Notes: a model not told the origin generated them from the sequence alone. Positions 45,559-54,831 are shown, numbered from the stretch's first letter. The stretch is 64,000 bases of DNA from Pseudopedobacter beijingensis (GCF_042678145.1 NZ_JBHUDG010000016.1:59639-123638), one strand, 5' to 3'. Made by a program: numbers and translations.

Positions 45559-47832
45559 ATGCAAGCACACTCATTATCTTTTTTAAAGTTTCCCTACATG
45601 GAAATAAAAATGATAATTCTTTTGTCTGTATGTTTTTCTCATATAGGTGTAGTACAAGCGCAAAGCCATTCGAAAAAAACTGACATAACCGAGGCCAACG
45701 CATTAATTAAACGGATATTAAAAGAGAAAGCAACATCGTTTATAACAGAACTTATTCCTGCTGAAAACGGTAAAGACGTATTTGAGATAGAAAGTATTAA
45801 CGACAAAATTATACTTCGTGGAAGTAATGCCCTATCTGTTGCAGGGGCTTTAAACCATTATCTTAAGTATATTGCAAACTGTAGTATTACATGGAACGGA
45901 ATAAACCTGAATTTACCCAAAACCCTTCCGCATCCAAAAAATGTTATTCGGAAAGTTACTCCTTATCAATACCGCTATTACCTGAATTATTGCACTTTCA
46001 ATTATACTATGAGTTGGTGGAATTGGGAACGTTGGGAAAAAGAGATTGATTGGATGGCACTCAATGGGATCAATATGCCTCTTGCATTAACAGGACAAAA
46101 TGCCATATGGGCAAAGGTTTACAAAGAGCTAGGGTTTTCTGAAAAAGAATTGGAAAACTTCTTCAGTGGACCTGCATATTTCAGCTGGTTTTGGATGGGT
46201 AATCTTGACAGCTGGGGAGGGCCTTTACCCAAAAGTTGGATAGAGGGCGAACAAGCCTTACAGAAAAAAATATTAGAACGTGAACGCGCCTTTGGGATGA
46301 CTCCTATTCTTCCGGCCTTTACAGGTCATGTACCTCCTTCTTTTAAGGATAAGTTTTCTAATATACAGCTCAAAAAAACAAGTTGGGTGGGATTTCCAGA
46401 AGTTTATATCCTTGACCCCAACGAACCGATGTTTACCCTAATTGGCAAAAAATTCATAGAAGAACAAACCAAGGAATACGGTACCAACCACCTGTACACG
46501 GCAGATACATTTAATGAAAACACTCCTCCTGTCAATGATTCCATTTACTTAAATAACGTAAGTCAAAAAGTTTATCAGGCCATGTCTTCCGCAGACCCCC
46601 AAGCCATATGGGTTATGCAGGGATGGCTTTTCCATCATGGCGCAAAGTTTTGGGGAGAAAAACAAACAAAAGCTTTATTAAATGCTGTTCCGAATGATAA
46701 AATGATTATTCTGGACTTATGGAGTGAGCGTTATCCGGTATGGAATCGCACAGAAGCCTATTTTGGTAAACCGTGGATATGGTGTATGCTAAACAATTTC
46801 GGACAAAATACCGCTATGAATGGAACCATGGAAAGAATAGCAAGCACCCCTTCAGCAACCTTATATAATCCCGCGGCAGGAAAATTATCTGGCATAGGCC
46901 TTACTATGGAAGGGATTGAGCAAAATCCTGTTATATATGAATTAATGCTGGAAAATGTCTGGACAGACAAAGCTATTAATGTAGAAAAATGGTTAAAGGG
47001 ATATACGCTACGCAGATATGGAAAAGAAAATCATCATGCAGAAAAAGCCTGGAGCATACTTAAAAAAACAGTTTACTCAGACACGGTTACTTCAAGTGGT
47101 TTATCTAACATTCTTACTTTCCGTCCATCTCTTTTACCTAAACCCAAAAGCTCAACAACTTTAAGAATTCCCTACAACCCTGAAGAGCTTTTACCTGCAT
47201 GGAAGGCATTAATACAGGCTGCTCCTGATCTCAAAAACAGTGACGGTTTCCAATACGACCTTATAGATATAACCAGACAGGTAATGGCCAACTATTCAAA
47301 CATTTTACAACAACAATTAGCAAAACACTACATCGAAAGAAACGGCAATGCATTCAAAAAAAACAGCATTGATTTTCTAAACCTTATAGAAGATATAGAT
47401 CAATTACTTGCTACCCGAAAAGAATTCCTCTTGGGAAACTGGCTAGAACAAGCTAAATCAAAAGGTCTAACACCAGAAGAAAAGTCAATTTACGAAAAAA
47501 ATGCCCGTAACTTAATTACCCTGTGGGGAGATAAGAATAGTGAACTACATGACTATGCTTGCAAGCAATGGAGCGGAATGTTAAAAGGGTTTTACAAACC
47601 CCGTTGGCAACAATTCTTTGATCTTGCCAACGAAGCAATCGTCAATAACAAGGAAATGGATCTTATACTTTTTGAAACAACTATAAAAGACTGGGAATGG
47701 AACTGGGTAAATAGCAATGAAAAGTATACAATAGAAACCAAGGGTAACCCAATCACTATGGCGAACTATTATTTTAAAAAATATTATCCAATAATAGAAA
47801 AAGCATATCAACAAAAAACAATTAATCAATAA
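45559..47832 (+). CDS. GH89 alpha-N-acetylglucosaminidase
   Basis: This protein of up to 757 residues is a NAGLU-type exo-enzyme that releases terminal alpha-linked GlcNAc. Another start at 45598 or 45610 would give a shorter signal peptide; cleavage is expected near VVQAQ. The N-terminal small domain (about 40-125) precedes the TIM-barrel with TMSWWNWERWEKEIDWMALN, NGINMPLALTGQ and FWMGNLDSWGGPLP. Likely catalytic glutamates are in DTFNENTPP and LDLWSERYPVW, followed by WIWCMLNNFGQN. A C-terminal helical bundle completes the fold. With GH20 it allows removal of both alpha- and beta-GlcNAc. In known biology GH89 acts on heparan sulfate ends, gastric-type mucin and similar alpha-GlcNAc caps; no sulfatase or lyase is present here. 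Confidence 0.92.
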   Translation: MQAHSLSFLKFPYMEIKMIILLSVCFSHIGVVQAQSHSKKTDITEANALIKRILKEKATSFITELIPAENGKDVFEIESINDKIILRGSNALSVAGALNHYLKYIANCSITWNGINLNLPKTLPHPKNVIRKVTPYQYRYYLNYCTFNYTMSWWNWERWEKEIDWMALNGINMPLALTGQNAIWAKVYKELGFSEKELENFFSGPAYFSWFWMGNLDSWGGPLPKSWIEGEQALQKKILERERAFGMTPILPAFTGHVPPSFKDKFSNIQLKKTSWVGFPEVYILDPNEPMFTLIGKKFIEEQTKEYGTNHLYTADTFNENTPPVNDSIYLNNVSQKVYQAMSSADPQAIWVMQGWLFHHGAKFWGEKQTKALLNAVPNDKMIILDLWSERYPVWNRTEAYFGKPWIWCMLNNFGQNTAMNGTMERIASTPSATLYNPAAGKLSGIGLTMEGIEQNPVIYELMLENVWTDKAINVEKWLKGYTLRRYGKENHHAEKAWSILKKTVYSDTVTSSGLSNILTFRPSLLPKPKSSTTLRIPYNPEELLPAWKALIQAAPDLKNSDGFQYDLIDITRQVMANYSNILQQQLAKHYIERNGNAFKKNSIDFLNLIEDIDQLLATRKEFLLGNWLEQAKSKGLTPEEKSIYEKNARNLITLWGDKNSELHDYACKQWSGMLKGFYKPRWQQFFDLANEAIVNNKEMDLILFETTIKDWEWNWVNSNEKYTIETKGNPITMANYYFKKYYPIIEKAYQQKTINQ

Positions 47833-47843
47833 AAATATTAAGC

Positions 47844-48950
47844 ATGAAAAATGTAGGCATTAAAAATAGATCTTTAATTTGTTCTATAACAATTTTGGGC
47901 TTGTTTTCCTTAACCTGTGGAAAAGCCAATGGCTCTCTTGAATCTCCTCAGGTTCAAAAAAAAGAGAAGAACAATACCAGTATAAAAGAGCTACTCGCAC
48001 TCCCCTTAACAGAAAAGATTATTTACAGCAAAAATGCAGATTTGCCCGACAATGCCATTATGCAGGGTTTTGACATGGATACTGAAGACAATATATTTTA
48101 TTCTCATGTTACCGATAAATATAAAGTCAGAATCTCACGTGGAAAACCAAATTCTGCACCACAGGACTTTATGACATTGCTATATTATGGACACAGTACC
48201 AATATTGCACTTGAAAAAGAAAAAAATGACAACTATATCTGGATAGGAAACTTTGCGACCAGATATCCAAACGGTCACTACTGGCAAGAACAAGTGGTTT
48301 CAAGGGTAAAGTATTCTCCCGGAAAGACTTTGAAGAACTTTGATGCAGAAGACAATTATTACATTGGTCCCTACAAACATTTAAGTCCCACAGTTGATGT
48401 GGAAAATGACCTTTTGGCCATTAGCTATGCAGATGAAAAAAAACGAGGCCGAAACTGTTTTGTTGTATATAAATTAAGCGAAGCGAAAGCATTGCCCCTC
48501 TCTATTATAAGAATAATGGAATTGACTTATGGCAACACAGCTGAAGACGCTGATGAAAAAATTGCTCCCGAACTACAAGTCCATGATCTTACAAAACTAA
48601 AACCAGTGGCAAGGTTTGATATTCCCAATACTCCTTTATCCTGGCAGGGGTTTGATGTATGCAAGAACAGAATGTATTATTACGATGGAGAAGGAGGGCC
48701 AAATAACAGTATTATCTCTGGAAAGGCATATGTTTCCGTATTTGATTTTGATGGGAGAATAATTGAGGAGAGAACAGAAGTAAAAGCCCTGTCTTCGTTA
48801 GAAACACTTAAAGAACAAGAAATAACCTCAACCGGATATATGGAAGCGGAGGGAATAAAAGTTAGAAGAGGTTTTTTATACTTAGGGTTTGGATCTAGCA
48901 ACAACGGAAGAAGATGTGCACAGATTTTCAAGTATAAACTGGCTGAATAA
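47844..48950 (+). CDS. Lipoprotein or secreted propeller-like protein, stand-alone copy of the esterase C-terminal domain
   Basis: This 368-residue protein has a signal sequence with a likely lipobox (FSLTC). Residues about 55-368 match the C-terminal half of the esterase at 42275 throughout (IYSKNADLPDNAIMQGFDMD, YIGPYKHLSP, LSWQGFDV, STGYMEAEGIKVR, LYLGFGSS). Repeated short strand motifs suggest a beta-propeller. Certain blocks (QGFDxDxxxNxFYSH, EAEGIKV...LYLGF) recall the Lactobacillus class III bacteriocin helveticin J as I remember it; this needs a profile search. No catalytic residues are evident. The gene is 11 bases after GH89 and closes the locus. A role in binding the polymer is the simplest reading. 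Confidence 0.72.
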   Translation: MKNVGIKNRSLICSITILGLFSLTCGKANGSLESPQVQKKEKNNTSIKELLALPLTEKIIYSKNADLPDNAIMQGFDMDTEDNIFYSHVTDKYKVRISRGKPNSAPQDFMTLLYYGHSTNIALEKEKNDNYIWIGNFATRYPNGHYWQEQVVSRVKYSPGKTLKNFDAEDNYYIGPYKHLSPTVDVENDLLAISYADEKKRGRNCFVVYKLSEAKALPLSIIRIMELTYGNTAEDADEKIAPELQVHDLTKLKPVARFDIPNTPLSWQGFDVCKNRMYYYDGEGGPNNSIISGKAYVSVFDFDGRIIEERTEVKALSSLETLKEQEITSTGYMEAEGIKVRRGFLYLGFGSSNNGRRCAQIFKYKLAE

Positions 48951-49447
48951 TCTGTTTTTTTAAAGAGGAAAGAAGGAGACAAAAGGAAAAGTACACGTAT
49001 AATAATCACCCTTTGTCTCCTTTTTAAAAACACACTCAATCCAGAACAATAACTAATATAAGTCCAGAATTTAAACGAGATGTTTTTTATATCCAAATCG
49101 TCAGATTTATAGGTGCTTAATCACTCCCTGGTTTTGCAAGCTAAAAAAAGCACAAACTACACCCGGTGCTCTTAGCTAAAATGCTTTTCCCTTAAAGGCA
49201 GACAGATTGGACAAGCATAGAAAACAAGTACTATATTTAGAATGATTAAACCTGATAAGTTTCCGCTAAAAATCCACATTTCTATGTAAAAACGTGGACT
49301 CACCTCAGTATAAATGCTGAATCATTCCGGAGAGATTAATAAGCTGTATGCTGTTTGTCCAGAAACAGAATGGAACATTTTCCTAAAATTTTGGCTATGT
49401 TACATTAAACAATTGTAAATACCCTTTCTTACAAAATAAGAAAAACA
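48951..49447. other. Gene-free stretch with a terminator at its start
   Basis: No coding frame or RNA gene is evident. AAGGAGACAAA (48973-48983) pairs with TTTGTCTCCTT (49012-49022), running into TTTTT, and should end the amino-sugar locus. The remaining 420 bases lie before the convergent MFS gene's stop and hold nothing I can name. Confidence 0.6.
48973..49025 (+). terminator. Terminator of the amino-sugar locus
   Basis: An 11-bp stem (AAGGAGACAAA / TTTGTCTCCTT) with a 28-base loop is followed by TTTTT. It lies 22 bases after the stop of the last gene of the locus. Confidence 0.65.
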
Positions 49448-50863
49448 TCAAGACTCCAACTCCCTATGCCCAGATAGATTATTCCCGTCTGTTTCTTTTA
49501 AACGGGAAAACACCAAAGAAGATAAAGCCGTAATAATCCCTAAAATCAGAAAAGTATATTTAAAAACATTGATAGAGGCATCTGTTTTAAAATGCACCTG
49601 ATGCATAGCGCCCAGCAGTAACGATGTAATTGAAATACCAAAACTTATAGAAAGCTGTTGAGTAACAGCAATCATACTGTTTCCTTCACTAGAATTATCG
49701 GCATCTAAATCGGCTACAGAAATAGTATTCATTGTCGAAAACTGCATAGAGCTAACCATTCCATACGCGAGTAATAAAGGTATCAGAAAATAAATAGGGG
49801 TTTGTTGATTAGGAAGCGAGAAAAGAGCAATAATAACCGCTAAAAGAAATGTATTACTTACCAGAACCTTTTTATAGCCCAACTTTCTTACCACCTTGGT
49901 AACAAAAGGTTTTGCAAAAAGATTTGCAGCAGCAGAAGGAATTAACATCATTCCGGAAATGGTAGCAGAATAACCAAAACCCACTTGCAGCATCAAAGGG
50001 AGCAATAGCGGAAAACCACCTATGCCTAATCTTGTTGCCAGGCTACCTATTAAACCTATTCTTAATGTTCTTATTTTAAAAAGCTCTAACCTGATTAATG
50101 GATTTTTATGTCTTCTGGCATGTTTGATATAGCAGAAAATCAAAGAAGCAGCTACTAATAAAGAAATCAACACATAATATCCTTGAATTTGCCTGGACGA
50201 ACTCATTTCCATGGCATGGGTAATCAGGGTTAATGCTCCACTAAAAAAAACAAAACCCAAAAGATCAAAGGAACCGGTCTGTTTCTTAAAATTGGGCATA
50301 GCGTAAATTGCCATTACTATTCCAAAAATCCCTATAGGAATATTGATCAGGAAAATCCAATGCCACGAAGCTAAATCAACTATCCACCCGCCCAAACTCG
50401 GACCTATCAAAGGACCTATCATTCCCGGAATAATAACAAAGTTGAGTACTTTTAACAGCAACTTTTTAGGATAAGCATAAAGGATTGTTAAACGAGCCAC
50501 CGGAACCATCATTGCACCTCCTGTTCCCTGCAAAATCCTGGAATAAATCAACTGGTTAATATCAGCACTTAAAGCACAACATAAAGACCCCAGTGTAAAA
50601 AGTCCAACTGCCACAGAGAAAGTCACCTTTGTACCTATTTTATCGGCCAGCCAACCACTTAAAGGAATTAAAATAGCCAAAGTAAGGGTATAAGATATAA
50701 TAACCGACTGCATTTGCAAAGGCGACTGATCTAAATCTTTAGCAATAGCAGGTAAGGCGGTATTTAAAATTGTACCATCCAAAGACTGCATAAAAAAGGC
50801 AAGTGCCGCAATCCAAGGCAGGTAAACTTTAACAGCAGCATTTCTTTGTTTTTTTACAATCAT
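49448..50863 (-). CDS. MFS multidrug exporter, DHA2 (MdtD-like) family
   Basis: This 471-residue integral inner-membrane protein should export drugs or similar compounds by proton antiport. It shows the DHA2 pattern: FMQSLDGTILNTALPAIAKD in the first helix (motif D1), WLADKIGTKVTF (motif A) and RILQGTGGAMMVPVARL (motif B). IPGMIGPLIGPSLGGWIVD (motif C, antiporter motif) follows. About 14 membrane segments are visible along the sequence. The gene is alone between divergent carB and the convergent amino-sugar locus. The specific substrate cannot be told from the sequence. Confidence 0.9.
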   Translation of the reverse strand: MIVKKQRNAAVKVYLPWIAALAFFMQSLDGTILNTALPAIAKDLDQSPLQMQSVIISYTLTLAILIPLSGWLADKIGTKVTFSVAVGLFTLGSLCCALSADINQLIYSRILQGTGGAMMVPVARLTILYAYPKKLLLKVLNFVIIPGMIGPLIGPSLGGWIVDLASWHWIFLINIPIGIFGIVMAIYAMPNFKKQTGSFDLLGFVFFSGALTLITHAMEMSSSRQIQGYYVLISLLVAASLIFCYIKHARRHKNPLIRLELFKIRTLRIGLIGSLATRLGIGGFPLLLPLMLQVGFGYSATISGMMLIPSAAANLFAKPFVTKVVRKLGYKKVLVSNTFLLAVIIALFSLPNQQTPIYFLIPLLLAYGMVSSMQFSTMNTISVADLDADNSSEGNSMIAVTQQLSISFGISITSLLLGAMHQVHFKTDASINVFKYTFLILGIITALSSLVFSRLKETDGNNLSGHRELES

Positions 50864-51001
50864 TGTTTAGTTATAATAAAAAAAGGGTAAAAAAGTTTGT
50901 CATAAATACGTAGAGCCCTTATTTACTTTTCATCTGCCAGATGTGTATTATTTTTACAAAATTAAAATAACCCTGATTTCAACAAATTCATTTTTTTCCC
51001 T

Positions 51002-51060
51002 TATCTTTGCATCCCGACAAACAAGTCGGGATTTTCCTATCGCCTGCGTAAGAAAACCCG
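51002..51060 (+). promoter_or_regulatory. carB promoter and leader with two alternative hairpins
   Basis: TATCTTTG (51002-51009) fits the -7 consensus, with TTTC 21 bases upstream as a weak -33 box. The leader begins with TCCCGAC-AAACAA-GTCGGGA (51012-51031) followed by TTTT. The right arm of that hairpin can instead pair further downstream: CGGGATTTTC (51027-51036) with GAAAACCCG (51052-51060). The two structures exclude each other, as in attenuators. Function is not shown. Confidence 0.45.
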
Positions 51061-51076
51061 AAAATAATTTACGCTA

Positions 51077-53890
51077 ATGCCAAAAGACACGTCAATTAAA
51101 TCAGTCCTGATCATCGGATCAGGTCCAATCATTATCGGTCAAGCTTGTGAATTTGACTACTCTGGTTCCCAAGCTGCTTTGTCTTTAAAAGAAGAAGGAA
51201 TTGAGGTTTCCATTATCAACTCTAATCCGGCAACTATTATGACGGATAAAGTGATTGCAGACCATGTTTACCTGCTTCCTTTAAATGTAGACTCTATTGA
51301 GCAGATTTTACAAGAACGTAAAATTGATGCCGTATTGCCTACCATGGGAGGACAAACAGCATTAAATCTAGCAAAAGAAGCTGATGAAAGAGGGATTTGG
51401 GAAAAATATGGAGTAAAAATCATCGGTGTTGACATTGCTGCAATTGAAAAAACGGAAAACAGAGAAGAGTTCAGACAACTAATGGTTGACATTGGTGTTG
51501 GTGTAGCTCCCTCTAAAATTGCCAACTCTTTTCTGGAAGGTAAAGAAGCCGCCCAAGAAATTGGCTTTCCTTTAGTAATACGCCCTTCTTATACATTAGG
51601 AGGCTCTGGTGGTGGTTTTGTTCACAAAAAAGAGGAGTTTGATGCTGCTTTGACTAAAGGTCTTACGGCTTCTCCAACTCACGAAGTTTTGGTAGAGCAA
51701 GCTGTTATTGGCTGGAAAGAGTTTGAACTTGAATTACTGAGAGACAGTAATGATAATGTTATCATTATCTGTTCTATAGAAAACTTCGACCCTATGGGAA
51801 TCCATACGGGAGATTCTATAACAGTAGCTCCTGCAATGACACTTTCTGACAGAGCTTATCAGGATATGCGTAATCAGGCCATCAAAATGATGAGGGCTAT
51901 TGGTACATTTGCCGGAGGTTGTAACGTTCAATTCTCGGTAAATCCTGCTAATGATGATATCATTGCCATTGAAATTAATCCTCGTGTATCCAGATCTTCA
52001 GCCTTAGCGTCAAAAGCTACAGGATATCCAATTGCTAAAATTGCTGCGAAACTGGCTATCGGATATAACTTAGATGAATTACAAAACCAGATTACAAAAA
52101 CAACTTCAGCTTATTTTGAGCCTACGTTAGATTATGTAATCGTTAAAATACCTCGTTGGAACTTTGATAAATTCCCTGGAGCTAACACCGAATTAGGCTT
52201 ACAAATGAAAGCTGTTGGTGAGGTAATGGGTATAGGTCGTTCTTTTAACGAAGCTTTACAAAAAGCTTGTCAGTCTTTGGAAATTGGCAGAGCCGGATTG
52301 GGTGCAGATGGCAAACAAGACAGAAATGTTGAAGACATCATGTACAAACTGGAACACCCTAGCTGGGACAGATTATTTGCTGTAAAAGATGCGTTAAGAA
52401 TAGGGGTTCCTATCGAATCTGTTAGAAAAGCCACAAAAATAGACAAGTGGTTCTTAAACGAAATCAACGAATTGGTGATGTTGGAGAACGAACTGAAGCG
52501 TTATTCTTTAAACAACATTCCTAAGGATACTTTCCTAACCCTTAAACAAAAAGGATTCTCTGATGTACAAATTGCCTGGTTATTAGGAGTAACCGAAGAC
52601 GAGGTTTATGAGAAGAGAAAAGAACTGGGTTTAAGAAGAGTTTACAAAATTGTTGATACCTGTGCGGCAGAATTCCCTGCACAAACACCGTATTACTACT
52701 CTACTTACGAAGGAGAGAACGAATCTATTCCTTCTGATAAAAAGAAAGTAATTGTATTAGGTTCTGGTCCTAACAGAATTGGACAAGGCATAGAGTTTGA
52801 TTATTCTTGTGTACACGGATTAATCGCTGCAAAAGAAGAAGGTTATGAATCTATCATGGTTAACTGTAACCCTGAAACGGTTTCTACTGACTTTAACATG
52901 GCAGATAAACTTTACTTCGAGCCTGTTTTCTGGGAGCATGTTAGAGAGATTATAGATCTTGAAAAACCAGAAGGAGTTATTGTTCAGCTTGGGGGACAAA
53001 CAGCCCTTAAAATGGCCGAGAAATTAACTCAACATGGCGTAAAAATCATTGGAACGTCTTTTGAAAACATGGATATTGCGGAAGATCGCGGACGTTTTTC
53101 CGATTTATTAAAAGAACTTGATATTCCATATCCTAAATACGGTGTGGCTGAAAGTGCGGAAGAAGCTATTAAAGTAGCTAACGAAGTGGGCTACCCAGTA
53201 CTTGTTCGTCCTTCTTATGTATTAGGTGGACAGGGAATGAGCATTGTTATCAATGACGAGGACCTAGAAAGAGCTGTTGTTAAATTACTTGGTGATCTTC
53301 CGGGAAACAGGGTTTTAATTGACCACTTCCTGGACAGAGCAGAAGAAGCCGAGTCTGACTCTATTTACGATGGTGAACAAGTTCATATTATTGGTTTAAT
53401 GGAACATATTGAGCCTGCAGGTATTCACTCTGGAGACTCAAGCGCTGTATTACCTCCATATACTTTGTCTGCAAACGTGACCAAGAAAATGGAAGATTAC
53501 ACAGAAAAACTAGCCAGAGCACTAGACATCAGAGGCTTAATGAACATCCAGTTTGCAATTAAAAACGAAGATGTATATGTGATAGAGGCTAATCCAAGAG
53601 CTTCAAGAACAGTTCCTTTCATTGCTAAAGCATATGATGTTCCTTATGTAAACATTGCTGCTAAAGTAATGCTAGGCACTAAAAAGTTAAAAGATTTCAC
53701 TATAGAAAGGAAGTTAGAGGGTTATGCCATTAAACAACCTGTATTCTCTTATGATAAATTCCCTGAGGTTACTAAGCAATTAGGCCCTGAGATGAAATCT
53801 ACCGGAGAAGCCATTCTGTTTATCAAAACGTTAGAAGATCCTTACTTCGTAAAACTAAACAAAGAGAAGTCAATGTACTTATCTAAATAA
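51077..53890 (+). CDS. carB: Carbamoyl-phosphate synthase large subunit, lacking the allosteric domain
   Basis: This 937-residue subunit makes carbamoyl phosphate from bicarbonate, ATP and glutamine-derived ammonia for arginine and pyrimidine synthesis. The two homologous ATP-grasp halves are clear: SVLIIGSGPIIIGQACEFDY at the start and KVIVLGSGPNRIGQGIEFDY at about 556. Each half has its VxxRPSYxLGG motif (IRPSYTLGGSGGG and VRPSYVLGGQGMS). The family is usually near 1070 residues; this one stops at GEAILFIKTLEDPYFVKLNK, just where the C-terminal MGS-like regulatory domain would begin. Shortened forms are, to my knowledge, normal in this lineage. No carA lies next to it. A good terminator follows the stop. 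Confidence 0.96.
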   Translation: MPKDTSIKSVLIIGSGPIIIGQACEFDYSGSQAALSLKEEGIEVSIINSNPATIMTDKVIADHVYLLPLNVDSIEQILQERKIDAVLPTMGGQTALNLAKEADERGIWEKYGVKIIGVDIAAIEKTENREEFRQLMVDIGVGVAPSKIANSFLEGKEAAQEIGFPLVIRPSYTLGGSGGGFVHKKEEFDAALTKGLTASPTHEVLVEQAVIGWKEFELELLRDSNDNVIIICSIENFDPMGIHTGDSITVAPAMTLSDRAYQDMRNQAIKMMRAIGTFAGGCNVQFSVNPANDDIIAIEINPRVSRSSALASKATGYPIAKIAAKLAIGYNLDELQNQITKTTSAYFEPTLDYVIVKIPRWNFDKFPGANTELGLQMKAVGEVMGIGRSFNEALQKACQSLEIGRAGLGADGKQDRNVEDIMYKLEHPSWDRLFAVKDALRIGVPIESVRKATKIDKWFLNEINELVMLENELKRYSLNNIPKDTFLTLKQKGFSDVQIAWLLGVTEDEVYEKRKELGLRRVYKIVDTCAAEFPAQTPYYYSTYEGENESIPSDKKKVIVLGSGPNRIGQGIEFDYSCVHGLIAAKEEGYESIMVNCNPETVSTDFNMADKLYFEPVFWEHVREIIDLEKPEGVIVQLGGQTALKMAEKLTQHGVKIIGTSFENMDIAEDRGRFSDLLKELDIPYPKYGVAESAEEAIKVANEVGYPVLVRPSYVLGGQGMSIVINDEDLERAVVKLLGDLPGNRVLIDHFLDRAEEAESDSIYDGEQVHIIGLMEHIEPAGIHSGDSSAVLPPYTLSANVTKKMEDYTEKLARALDIRGLMNIQFAIKNEDVYVIEANPRASRTVPFIAKAYDVPYVNIAAKVMLGTKKLKDFTIERKLEGYAIKQPVFSYDKFPEVTKQLGPEMKSTGEAILFIKTLEDPYFVKLNKEKSMYLSK

Positions 53891-53907
53891 AAGATAAATT
53901 TTAAAGA

Positions 53908-53940
53908 TAAAGCCCGGTTTTAAAATCGGGCTTTTCTTTT
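53908..53940 (+). terminator. carB terminator
   Basis: AAAGCCCGGTTTT pairs with AAAATCGGGCTTTT and a T-rich tail follows: a strong intrinsic terminator 18 bases after the carB stop. Confidence 0.85.
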
Positions 53941-54207
53941 GGATCATTTTTTGTTCAATAATCTGTTTTAATCTAGGCGTTTTCAGTCTCCATAAAATAA
54001 TTGCTTTTATTACAGAAACAATTGCTTAAATTAGAATATAATACTAATGATCAAATAATTAGTCCATTTCCATCCTTCGTTCATCCTTCGATAGAAGATA
54101 CTTCTGAGATGCTTTAATGTAACTTTTAAGTTTTATCAATAAACAAACAACTGTACTTCTTTTACTTTTATCCTCATTCAGATTATTTTATAAAAATCGT
54201 AGCCAAT

Positions 54208-54240
54208 AAAAAAGGGAATACCATTTAGTATTCCCTTTTT
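54208..54240 (-). terminator. rpsP terminator (works on both strands)
   Basis: GGGAATAC (54214-54221) pairs with GTATTCCC (54228-54235), flanked by A-run and T-run. It ends the minus-strand rpsP transcript and can also stop carB read-through. Confidence 0.85.
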
Positions 54241-54261
54241 AAAGCAAAAATATCTTATTGA

Positions 54262-54801
54262 TTATTCTGCTGAAGCTTCTTCCTGAGATTCTGGAGCTGC
54301 TTCTACTACTTCTTCAGCAGCAGGAGCTTCTTCTTCAACTACAGGCGTGTTTTTTGCAGCAATTGCAGCAGCCTTAGCTTCTTTTACTTTAGTTTCTTCA
54401 ACTAAATTAGCTTTTTTAGCTTCTTCTTTTTTAGAAGACAATCCAGCTTTTTTAGCTTCAATTTTAGCGTCTTTACCCTCTAACCAAGCTTCAAATTTAG
54501 CTTCTGCCTGCTCTTGAGTTAAAGCACCTTTTCTAATACCACCATTTAAGTGATTTTTGTAAAGAACACCTTTGTAAGAAAGAATCGCTCTTGCAGTATC
54601 TGTTGGTTGAGCACCATTACCTACCCATTTAACCGCTTGATCAAAATTGATATCGATTGTTGCCGGGTTAGTGTTTGGGTTATAAGAACCCAATCTTTCG
54701 ATAAATTTACCGTCTCTTGGAGCTCTAGAGTCTGCCACTACGATGTAGTAAAAAGGTTTTCCTTTTTTACCGTGTCTTTGCAATCTGATTTTAGTTGCCA
54801 T
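54262..54801 (-). CDS. rpsP: 30S ribosomal protein S16 with long acidic/Lys-Ala tail
   Basis: This small-subunit protein, needed for 30S assembly, has the complete S16 core in residues 1-80 (IRLQRHGKKGKPFYYIVVAD, ERLGSYNPNTNP, GAQPTDTARAILSYKG). The usual length is about 80-90 residues. Here the protein is 179 residues because of a C-terminal extension that is first Lys/Ala/Glu-rich (about 100-150) and then strongly acidic (EEEAPAAEEVVEAAPESQEE). Extended S16 proteins are known in Bacteroidota. It is followed by its own terminator and not by rimM, the common neighbour. The leader has a promoter and palindrome. Confidence 0.97.
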   Translation of the reverse strand: MATKIRLQRHGKKGKPFYYIVVADSRAPRDGKFIERLGSYNPNTNPATIDINFDQAVKWVGNGAQPTDTARAILSYKGVLYKNHLNGGIRKGALTQEQAEAKFEAWLEGKDAKIEAKKAGLSSKKEEAKKANLVEETKVKEAKAAAIAAKNTPVVEEEAPAAEEVVEAAPESQEEASAE

Positions 54802-54831
54802 TTTTTAAATTCATTAAAGTTTTGCAATATC

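Larger units (their letters stand above)
53891..54261. other. Gap between convergent carB and rpsP
   Basis: The gap holds a terminator at each end and AT-rich sequence between them. CATCCTTCG occurs twice around 54069-54090, near a stretch that weakly resembles the repeat cassettes elsewhere in the window. No gene is seen. Confidence 0.5.

Noticed and set aside
48680..49096. 138-residue minus-strand frame at the end of the amino-sugar locus
   Set aside because: It overlaps the conserved end of the 47844 gene and the terminator, and its sequence looks like no protein family.
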